DNA of 27,136 nucleotides. Origin: Chara braunii. Its lineage: Eukaryota; Streptophyta; Charophyceae; Charales; Characeae. The notes below the pieces were generated by a model, which made no database searches, was not told the origin of the DNA, and saw nothing but the letters and a program-made list of their open reading frames with translations. Position 1 is the stretch's first letter. Every line of letters begins with the position of its first letter. This document shows, one piece after another, positions 19,688 through 27,136 of the stretch. The stretch lies in the NCBI GenBank assembly GCA_003427395.1, contig BFEA01000271.1, forward strand, positions 126,554 to 153,689, read 5' to 3'. Both the position numbers and the translations under genes were made by a program.

Positions 19688-19894
19688 CCTGCTATGTGAG
19701 CCTTCCTTTTTGGGGATTTCCACAACTCCGAGTTAGTTCGCACTTTGCTGCTGCACTCATCAGACAACCTCGCGGTTCATCGACGACCTCGTTGTTGACA
19801 TTAGTCTAAGCTAACTCGTCATTGCTGTCATTTTTTCCACCCCGTGGTCTTCAATAGTAGAGTGGTCTGACCGTTGCACACGAATTACGTGTTG

Positions 19895-19967
19895 GGAATG
19901 AGTCAAGATTAAGAGGTGGTTGCAGGACTTGCGCCGGATAGGAATGAGTCGAGATTAAGAGGTGGTT
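19895..19967 (+). repeat. 46-bp-spaced direct repeat
   Basis: A 27-base block (GGAATGAGTC, A or G, AGATTAAGAGGTGGTT) occurs at 19895-19921 and 19941-19967 with one mismatch. Confidence 0.9.
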
Positions 19968-19980
19968 CCAGCACGAATAA

Positions 19981-20548
19981 CGTGTTCGAAATACGGCCAC
20001 CCTGTCACGAAGTGCGAATACATTCTCTGTTATCAGACCCAGAATAGGCTTTTCCGTTGCTCCTTTTACTGGATGTGTGTGACTTCGCTTCATTATGAAC
20101 TGGCAAAAGCGGCAGTATAATTGCAGTTGCCATTCCTTCCAGACTCCATGTGCGTAATCGCTAATATGTGACCTCGTGCTTCCTTGCGTTATCGAACCCT
20201 TTCGTGCATATCAAGATCCTGTATTTGTTGCTTATGCACTTGGGAGAGTCGCAACTGACTCATTCGTGTTCGAAATGCGGCCACTCTGTCACGAAGTGCG
20301 AATACATTCTCTGTTAGCAGACCCCGAGTAGGCTTTTCCGTTGCTCCTTTTACTAGATGTCTGTGACTTCGCTTCATTATGATCTGACAAAAGCGGGAGT
20401 AGAATCGCAGTTGTCATTCCTTCCAGACTCCGTGCGCGTCATCGCTAACATGCTGCATCGTGCTTCCTCGCGTTATCGAACCGTGTCGTGCATATCAAGA
20501 TCCTGTATTTGTTGCTTATGCACTTGGGAGAATCGCAACTGACGCGCT
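19981..20548 (+). repeat. 284-bp tandem direct duplication
   Basis: 19981-20264 and 20265-20548 are near-identical, both starting CGTGTTCGAAAT and both carrying AAGTGCGAATACATTC (20010 and 20294), ACTTCGCTTCATTATGA and TTGCTTATGCACTTGGGAGA. Differences are scattered single bases. No gene is evident within it. Confidence 0.93.
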
Positions 20549-20574
20549 TACTTGCGTTTCTCCGCTGATGCAGA

Positions 20575-21468
20575 ATGGATATCGGGACTTCGTCGCAGAG
20601 GAGGAACTCCTCAGCGCCGGAGCTCGATCTGATCATTTTGTTGAAGAACATTTGGGAAGACATTGGAGGCTCTTGTCTCGACCGTGACTACCTGCACCTC
20701 GAATATGATGTTGCCCCGACGGGGAAATCCCTTCGTGGCAAAGTGCGGAAGAAGGACACCTTCGGATTTGCCGTGATGTAGGGTCGAACTTTTGGTACCT
20801 GTACACTCTGATGAAGGATGTACAGGCACTATCGGGTTGGAGTCACTTCTGAAGAGGGAACCCGTCGAAGAGGAACCCGTCCAAACTTCTAAGATGGTTG
20901 AAGCATGGCATATTCTATGTGAGAAACTTAAGTGGGCGTCATTGGACAAGTTGCATCAAAAACTGTGTGCATGGTTTTGCCTTGGCCAACCGACGAAGTC
21001 TGCGCCGGTGATCATAGACTACTCGGTCGAGTGAGGGTGTGTAATCGAGGCACCACCGTCGTGACGCTCTTCACTGCCGTGAAGGTGGACGGTCGACGAA
21101 TGAGAGCTCTTTTTCTCGCCAGGGAGGAATTTCACGGTGTCAAACTCACTTCTTTTTAAGCGTTTTACACATCCGGCCCTACTGGTTCCCTTGCACGGTT
21201 CAAGAACAGGCTCGCCATAGATCAAGCACTCAAAGATGAGCTGCATTTGCGGGTTGACTGTTTGGTGCACCAACAACTTCACCACCTCTTCGATAGCTGC
21301 GACGAAATAAATTTCACAGTCGAACATAGGGACAACGAATTGGGATTTGTTTACCGCCATCTGGATTATTCAGCCTCCGGACCTTAGGAAGTGACACTGC
21401 GCAACGGGAAGACGAGATATGTGTGCGACTGTCCTTACTGCGATGCTGGACATCTACATCTTCACTAG
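20575..21468 (+). pseudogene. Second, more decayed copy of the tandem unknown gene
   Basis: Homologous along its length to 18782-19687 but spread over several frames. In order: DLIILLKNIW and DRDYLHLEY (20620-20710), GSNFWYLYTLMKDV (about 20788), KMVEAWHILCEKLKWASLDK and LCAWFCLGQP (about 20893-20990), a shift near 21030, GRVRVCNRGTTVVTLFTAVK and RMRALFLAREEF, then after another shift SLARFKNRLAIDQALKDEL, RVDCLVHQQLHHLF, an in-frame TAG, and CDCPYCDAGH before a TAG at 21466. At least two frameshifts and several stops make it a pseudogene. Confidence 0.75.
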
Positions 21469-21754
21469 CGGCGTTCTGAATTAGTTTCTTCGTGTTTTCT
21501 CTAGCGCGAATAGACTCGCACTATGCTTACAGCCCATTGAATTTCATGTTCGCCCCCTTACTTATCTCTCGTTCATCATCCCACATCCCCTTCGGTATAC
21601 CCCCTTGCATGACAAACTGTCTATCTAATTACGACTTCATTCGCACTTTGTCAACATCATTCGGACTCAACTTCGCCGTTTACCCACCTCTCCGTGTATG
21701 ACAAGGTGGAATGTTTGACAACCGCAAGGGCGCTGTTCTCTCTTCTGATGCAGG

Positions 21755-22432
21755 ATGTCATCTGGAAGTTTCGGTGGGACGGTCGTTGTCAGAGACATCG
21801 GCTACTGCGAACGTCTCCAAAGCGCAGTTGTTGCCGCAGCTGAGAACGTTTATGGTTTAGAGTGGTTTGGCAACATTGAGCTTCCCAGATGCCGCTACCT
21901 TCCGGTCCCCGAAGACGTTCGCGCTCGTGTCCAGCCGTCTGTTTCACCCCCGCCTACCCCAACTTTTCAGTACATTGTGATGGCCATGCTACGCGACAGG
22001 CCCGTCTTCAGAATTGATTTCTACATTACGTCCGAAGGGGGGTTGAGAAGCTGTTTGTATTATTCGTACATAACCAGCACATCTTTCGATAGAATGCCAG
22101 AAGGTTGTGAGCCTGCCATTACGTTTTTCTTAACGATCTTCATCATGCATATCGCCTCGTGCTTGGATGAAGAATTATTCCTTGTATCCGGCGTGAGAGA
22201 AGATGATGACCGTCCACCGTTCTGGGGAGACCGTTGTCTGTTCCAAATCCGTCACTGGAGCAATTTGAATCGAGTTTTAAGAGATATACTCATGCGCGAC
22301 TTGCCGAATATCGAACCAGATCTTCAGGCCCGAATTCCCGAACCAAGTCCTTTTAATCGAGTTCAACATAGACGAGCGCAACGACGACGATCGTGGGAGG
22401 CTACTCGAAGACTGCACATGCTGCTACCATGA
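21755..22432 (+). CDS. Unknown 225-residue protein, intact frame
   Basis: ATG at 21755 to TGA at 22430-22432 without interruption, unlike neighbouring genes. Visible features: VVVRDIGYCERLQSAVVAAA near the N-terminus, a Pro-rich segment (SVSPPPTPTFQYIVMAML), a hydrophobic stretch ITFFLTIFIMHIASCL (about residues 128-143) that could be a buried helix or a membrane segment, FWGDRCLFQIRHW, and a basic Arg-rich C-terminus (RVQHRRAQRRRSW). No family recognised. It is the last gene before the right inverted repeat. Confidence 0.6.
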   Translation: MSSGSFGGTVVVRDIGYCERLQSAVVAAAENVYGLEWFGNIELPRCRYLPVPEDVRARVQPSVSPPPTPTFQYIVMAMLRDRPVFRIDFYITSEGGLRSCLYYSYITSTSFDRMPEGCEPAITFFLTIFIMHIASCLDEELFLVSGVREDDDRPPFWGDRCLFQIRHWSNLNRVLRDILMRDLPNIEPDLQARIPEPSPFNRVQHRRAQRRRSWEATRRLHMLLP

Positions 22433-22539
22433 AGATCGTGCTAACTCTTTACACGCGACGCACGCTATGAAGATACTCATCGTCTGAGGATATTCGGATT
22501 CTATATGAGAATAGACTCGCATTAATCACCTCACGCCTT

Positions 22540-22770
22540 TTGCAGTGGGTCTGGTCCTATCACGTTGTGGACATCGTGTCGGGCTTGGATGAGCTTCTGT
22601 GTGGGACTTGTGTAGGCAGGTCAACATCGTGTCGGGTTCGGATGACCTTTTCTCTAATGCAGGACTTCGGCACGAATCAGCGTTTGTGTAGGTCTTCGGC
22701 TTGAATCAGCTTTCGTGTAGGACTTCGGTTGAACTTGTGTTCGACATGTTCGTATTAAAGGTAGGGTTTG
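22540..22770 (+). repeat. Short imperfect repeats before the right arm
   Basis: The phrase ATCGTGTCGGG..T.GGATGA occurs near 22574 and 22628, and TGTAGG.CTTCGG..(T)GAATCAGC-type phrases recur near 22660, 22690 and 22718. No gene seen between 22433 and 22955. Confidence 0.6.
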
Positions 22771-22954
22771 TTTCAAGTGGAATGCAGGACTTTTCGGCTT
22801 CTGGCGACGAGGGCGTGTCATATATAGACTGCACGGAAGCGTCTTCTGTAGATAAGGGCATGTCATGTACACTACACGACGTGGGCTTGAATGATTTTTG
22901 GAATGCCTACATGTGCCTTAGAACGTGTCCTTCAATGATTTTTGGACAAGCTCC

Positions 22955-24330
22955 ATGTACGTTGTGATTTTTGGAAAGCTTCTGTTACTTTTTCTGTGTA
23001 CTTTGCAATTTTGCATTGAATTGTTTTTGAAAACGTTTCTGTGTACTTTGCAATTTGCCATTGAATGATTTTTTGCGTTGAATGATTTCTGGAAACTCTC
23101 CTTGTGGTGTGCAGCTTCACCTTTACAAAAACACTACACAACTTGAAGGCGATGACAAGAGTTACTTATAGGAATGGATATGTATCTTCTCCACATAAAG
23201 ATTTTACGACATTTTTACCCGGAAATATACAAATGACAAGCCAACGTCCATAGTACATCATCGCGCTGATGGCGCGCGCACCTGCTTCTCCATCTAAGTG
23301 AGAGTTCATTCGCACTCCTGGTGTGAACCCCGACCAATTCCCTCGCACTTTGCTTCAACTTGACCTTTACAAAAACAACAGGCAACCTGCAAATGTTTCC
23401 CTCTCTCCATTTCTCCCGACTTCCACAATGGTGACCTTGCAAATGTTTCGATCTCTCATCTTCATGTGATGGGATGCATGCATGTTTTCGATAAAAAGAT
23501 GCTTATGTCAAGGAGGGGATCGAACGAACCGCCGGTAAGCACCTGCACATCACGAAGCAAGAGCACGTCCCAATTGGAACATCGTCGGGTTCTTGCGTTG
23601 TCGACTCCCACATGATGACTACACGGAACAGCGGCAGGATGACCGGTCTGCCTCTCCGATGTGGATTTAACGGTGGATTGCGTCAAATCTGCTCTCATAG
23701 ATCCACACCGGGGATGGGGGCCGGGATCCGACCACAGTTTGCTTGTAAGACATCATATGATGTGTCGATATACCCGACATCCAAAACTGCTTGGTGAGCA
23801 TCTAGTGCTACGCCAATAAGTTTCAAACACGGTCGCAAAGTCCCCTACGAATGTTCGTTGTCGGTTCCTCACGTCGTCGATTCCCACGTGATGAGTACAG
23901 TAAATAGCGGCAGGATGGCAGGTCCCCCTCGCCGGAAGGGATCTAACGGTGGATTGCGTCAAATCTGCTCTCAAAGATCCACACCGGATAGAAGGTCCTG
24001 CAATCAGCCACTGCTTGCATGTAAACATCATATGATGTGTCCATACGATCAAGATCCAAAACAGTTTGGTGAGCATCTAGTGCTACGCCAAGAAGTTCTG
24101 AACACGGCCGCAAGGTCCTCTAAGAATGCTTTTAGCACTACAGACCTCGGACCGCCGAATGTTTGGCACTTCCTGAAGGTGGTCATTTCATCCGATGCAG
24201 AAGGCTCGTGATCACTTCCATTGCTTGTATACGTGTCGATGGCTGCTCGGCGTTGCATACATGTAGTGTTGTTTGACACTTCCTTGAGGTGCTCTGTCGA
24301 ACACCGATAACTGCGATTTGATTCGCTGTT
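22955..24330 (-). repeat. Right long terminal inverted repeat
   Basis: Reverse complement of the left arm, from GTACATGGA near 22955-22965 to GAACAGCG near 24325. It keeps the internal doublet, two CATCATATGATG palindromes (23751-23762, 24026-24037) and a palindrome copy at 23296-23317. Relative to the left arm it lacks about 300 bp near the outer end. ORFs in it are repeat shadows. Confidence 0.85.
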
Positions 24331-24337
24331 CAACAAG

Positions 24338-24339
<2 letters not shown>

Positions 24340-24427
<88 letters not shown>

Positions 24428-24428
24428 N

Positions 24429-24482
<54 letters not shown>
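24340..24482. repeat. (CT)n microsatellite at right end
   Basis: About 140 bases of CT with a few TTT interruptions and one N at 24428. It is the inverted counterpart of the GA tract at 1-70. Runs of Leu-Ser or Arg-Glu codons here have no coding meaning. Confidence 0.98.
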
Positions 24483-24485
<3 letters not shown>

Positions 24486-24489
24486 TGCC

Positions 24490-25621
24490 ATGGTCGTTGA
24501 TGTACCGCTCGCCCGGCTTGGTGCAGTGCGGCCGTGCGGTGGTGGTCGTGTTCAACAAGACGCCCGTCATCGGAGTTTTGACGGACGTCCTTGGGGGGGT
24601 ATGGTTATTTTCTTTCCTTGTGAGCTGGGTGTGTGCATTTGCTGATTTTTTTTATTGTGGCCTGCAGGGCGTTTGCCGATCGCGATGGCCATCTCGGAGT
24701 GGATTATCCCGGGTCTTTGGCGTGAGCGCATGGCATACCCTTTTCCCCCATGCGCGCTGCGCGTCTCCAGCAGTGGAGACTCCACTATTATTGACGGTGC
24801 GACAAGAGACGACTTGGAGTGTGATCCTTGGATGAAGGTCGTCCCGTTCACTGATGCTCACCTGGACTCGTGGAACGAGCATGAATGGGACAAAATGCTC
24901 AGGGAGTGTCCGTTGGCGGACGAGTACAAGTTCGCTAACATGTGCGAGTTTGGGAGTTTCATTCCCATGCCTAGAGCTGTGCTCGGTTCAGTTTGGTGCC
25001 GTCCCTTGAGTGCAAAGCTGAATATTGCTCGTCATCACAATACGTTGGCCTGCAACGTCGTGTCTGCTTCGCCTCGCACATGATCCCGTGCGCTGAAACA
25101 CGAGTTGCTTGCCTGTGCACGACATTCCGAGTTCCTCGGCGAGTACCCGTTGCGCTCTCCAGGGCTGTTGCCTCGAGCAGTTTCCTACTGCTGCGTTAGA
25201 TTGTGTCTTGGAAGGTTATTCTTATCTAGGGTCCTTTGCGTCGCGTGTTCGAATCGGAATAGGACCTTGACTGACGTCGTGGTCTACGTGTCCAGGAATG
25301 AGTTGCACCTCGGGAGAGACAAGATGGGTTTGGTCACAAATTCTCACAATCGAATTCGAAGGGACATGGGATTTGGTAATCAGGGGTAAGGTGGACGATG
25401 TGGGCGATGTGGACGCATGGCGTGAGGTTGAAGCTCAAGCGTCCTCTATACGGGATGCTATAGGCAGGTCTCTGGCCGGAAGGACCGGGTTCGTTCGCAT
25501 GAAATATATTTCGATGTTTGCGGAAGATGCTCCAGTCGATGCGCCGCAGTGTCTTACGTTCGGGTCACCTGTTCGAACTTTGAATGAACGCACGTACACA
25601 CCGGCCTGTCGTCATCGGTAG
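24490..25621 (+). pseudogene. Unknown gene with a likely 69-bp intron, broken; first copy of a second tandem pair
   Basis: A first exon from ATG 24490 ends at 24598. The intron 24599-24667 has GTATGG, a TGCTGAT branch-like site, a T-rich tract and CTGCAG, and removing it gives an in-frame join to ISEWIIPGLWRERMAYPF. Conserved blocks shared with the copy at 26185: IDGATRDDL, DPWMKVVPF, YKFANMCEFGS, ELLACARHSEFLGEYP, AVSYCCVRL, DVVVYVSRNEL, GFVRMKYISMF. TGA at 25081 stands where the other copy has Trp (TGG), and a frameshift near 25385 moves the C-terminal part (DAWREVEAQASSIRDAIG) to another frame. Sequence around 24980-25080 may also be shifted. Function unknown. Confidence 0.7.
24599..24667 (+). 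other. Candidate 69-bp intron
   Basis: GTATGG donor after a G run, T-rich segment with GCTGATTTTTTTTATTG and acceptor CTGCAG/GG. Phase 1 joining restores the frame of the downstream conserved protein. Best splice candidate in the window. Confidence 0.55.
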
Positions 25622-25639
25622 AAGTGAAAGTTCTGAACG

Positions 25640-26075
25640 GATGTTATGTATCGTGTCCATGTTAAAAAATGACAATAATGTCATCCGGGAATACAAAAAG
25701 GACACGCCGATTTCCTTATACATTACACACATAAGCTCATGGTGTGCGCACCTGTCTCTCCATCTAAGTGCGGGTTCACTCGCACTTGCTGTGTGCACCC
25801 CGAGCATTCCACTTTAGTGGTGTGACCACCTGCCTCTCCATCTAACTGCGAGTTCACTCGCACTTGTGCTCTGAACCCCGAGCAATCCGTTTGAGTGAAT
25901 GTCATGAATCTATGTTGCGAATTCGTCCATGCAAAGATTTGATGACATTTTCATCCGGCAATATACAAATGACAAGCCAGTGTCCATATTTAATCATCAC
26001 TCTGATGGTGTGCGCACCTGCCTCTCCATCCGAGTGCGACTTCACTCGCACTTTGCTTAAGTGCGGAGCTTGTCG
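25640..26075 (-). repeat. Extra copies of an internal terminal-repeat segment
   Basis: 25905-26053 matches the reverse complement of about 1237-1375 and the forward 23175-23320 (shared TTTGATGACATTTTCATCC, ATATACAAATGACAAGCCA, GCGCACCTGCCTCTCCATC). Upstream two shorter copies of its end carry GCACCTGTCTCTCCATC and CCACCTGCCTCTCCATC with palindromes at 25766-25787 and 25844-25865, and a further palindrome at 26032-26053. A partial copy also covers 25650-25740 (GTCATCCGGGAATACAAAAA). These lie outside the (CT)n tract. Confidence 0.8.
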
Positions 26076-26184
26076 ATATATAGTACGGGGCCGCACCAGG
26101 GAACTTATCATTGGCCAACTTTTTTTACGACGGTCTACACATCCGTGTGTGTCGTTTGTGTGTACGTGATGTGTAGGGAGTGTA

Positions 26185-27136
26185 ATGTCGTCGAGACCTT
26201 CAACAAGCGTCAGCATGAGTCCCGAGACGCACATGCGCTTGAGTCCCGAGATGCACATGCGCTTAGCAAGACCGTTTTCACCTTGTGCGAGATCGGTGCG
26301 GCATCATGACGGTCAAACGTGGATCGACGGAGCAACCGAGGAGGACTTCGAAGAGGACCCATGGATGACCGTCGTCCCGTACATGAACCGACATCTCGAC
26401 GAATGGAACGGTAACGATTGGAAGGCGATGGAGTGCACCTGCCCTTGGGCAAGCCATTACAAGTTTGCTAACATGTTGGAGTTCGGGAGCCGCATCACAC
26501 TGCCTGATGGTGTCCTCCAACCAAAGATCCTGGACGACAAGGGTAAACCGATCCGCTATCGTAGCAGCTTCAGACGTCGTCTCGGCTGCGAGTACATCAC
26601 ATCTTCGCCACAAACTTGGGGAAGGTCGCAGAAGCAAGAGTTGGTGGACTGCGCTCGTCATTGTTCATTCTTGGAACACTACCCACCCCGTTGCCCAGGG
26701 ACTTCTCCACAAGCTATATCATATTGTTGTGTGCGGTTGACTGATGACGGATGTCCTTTCGCCAGAGTGCTATATGTGGCTTCTTCACACAAAAGTAGAA
26801 AACTCGTGGATGCAGTTGTGCTCGTGGCGCAGAACGAGATGGTACTTCGGGGATCCAAGTTCAAGCCGGTGATGCCTCGCCCCGATGTAGATGGGCGGTC
26901 AGATTTCGTGAGAGCAGGTCAGGTAAGATGTTTATCATTGTGGCATGAGGTGGAAGAGAAAGTGTCCGAAATACGAGACTGTATAGGGAATTCCTTAGCA
27001 CGACCAAGGGGGTTTGTTAGGATGAAATACATGTCCATGTTTTCGGAGAATGCAACAGCCGACGAGCCGCAAATGCATGTCTATGAATGCTATGTATGGC
27101 TTCCGTTCACGACCTCGTCCGCGGGAAACCCCGTAT
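26185..27136 (+). CDS. Unknown protein, intact frame, runs off the window end
   Basis: After a TGA at 26167 the frame is open from ATG 26185 through the last base, at least 317 codons, so the 3' end is missing. The N-terminus has a small duplication (LSPEMHMR / MSPETHMR). Blocks shared with the broken copy at 24490-25621: ARPFSPCARSV, WIDGATEEDFEEDPWMTVVP, HLDEWNGNDWKAM, YKFANMLEFGSRI, SSPQTWGRSQKQELVDCARH, AISYCCVRL, DAVVLVAQNEM, IRDCIGNSLARP, GFVRMKYMSMFSEN. No family recognised. A sequence CAG/GTAAGA at 26920 resembles a splice donor but the frame stays open past it and the downstream residues match the other copy. It is the least damaged long gene in the right-hand flank. Confidence 0.75.
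   Translation, partial: MSSRPSTSVSMSPETHMRLSPEMHMRLARPFSPCARSVRHHDGQTWIDGATEEDFEEDPWMTVVPYMNRHLDEWNGNDWKAMECTCPWASHYKFANMLEFGSRITLPDGVLQPKILDDKGKPIRYRSSFRRRLGCEYITSSPQTWGRSQKQELVDCARHCSFLEHYPPRCPGTSPQAISYCCVRLTDDGCPFARVLYVASSHKSRKLVDAVVLVAQNEMVLRGSKFKPVMPRPDVDGRSDFVRAGQVRCLSLWHEVEEKVSEIRDCIGNSLARPRGFVRMKYMSMFSENATADEPQMHVYECYVWLPFTTSSAGNPV

Noticed and set aside
23462-24336. Minus-strand ORFs in the right arm
   Set aside because: Same reason: shadows of the inverted repeat.
24212-24500. Arg-Glu and Leu-Ser repeat ORFs
   Set aside because: Translations of the CT/GA microsatellite.
1-27136. tRNA, rRNA or LTR retrotransposon genes
   Set aside because: I looked for tRNA-like cloverleaf boxes, reverse transcriptase and integrase motifs and found none I could support by eye.

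Overview
The window looks like nuclear DNA from a eukaryote. There are no bacterial operons. It has intron-like breaks, microsatellites, minisatellites and many degenerate protein remnants. Gene content (a ParB-like domain joined to a DNA-methylase-like domain, a Ulp1/SENP protease, and a protein resembling the DUF7869 family) would fit a basal streptophyte genome such as a charophyte alga or bryophyte. That host guess comes from memory of such proteins, not from a search, and is low confidence.

The main reading is one very large mobile element of about 24.4 kb filling 1-24482. It starts with a (GA)n tract (1-70) and ends with a (CT)n tract (24340-24482). Just inside these lie long imperfect terminal inverted repeats (left about 81-1630, right about 22955-24330). 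The left arm carries roughly 300 bp that the right arm lacks. Because the microsatellites are inverted as well, they look like part of the element ends rather than one interrupted target tract.

Left half, minus strand: a long gene runs from about 10854 down to 4315. It encodes an N-terminal region, a ParB-like domain (about 9487-8825), a region resembling a beta-class N6/N4 DNA methyltransferase with degenerate motifs, a Gly/Ser/Lys repeat tract and a duplicated acidic C-terminal region. Below it (4067-3042) is a Ulp1/SENP cysteine protease with its His, Asp and Cys positions visible but several in-frame stops. Two smaller Ulp1 C-terminal remnants follow at 2893-2960 and 2696-2736. The protease may be the 3' part of the same transcription unit.

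Middle (10860-15500): no gene. It holds tandem segmental repeats, an AT microsatellite, a degenerate CCATCGCTG-type minisatellite, a 119-bp tandem array and a perfect 35-bp palindrome. A roughly 22-bp palindromic motif (arms AAGTGCGA and TCGCACTT around six bases) recurs here and across the whole window, including the terminal repeats.

Right half, plus strand: a DUF7869-like transposase candidate (15521-18716, one frameshift and four in-frame stops), a tandem pair of unknown paralogous genes (18782-19687 and a more decayed copy 20575-21468) separated by a 284-bp tandem duplication, and an intact unknown 225-residue ORF (21755-22432).

Beyond the (CT)n tract (24483-27136) is a second tandem pair of unknown paralogs. 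The first has one likely short intron, a nonsense codon and a frameshift; the second is open from 26185 through the window end. Between them sit further copies of an internal segment of the terminal repeats, so this flank probably belongs to a related element. In-frame stops outnumber frameshifts across the window, which suggests decay mainly by base substitution.
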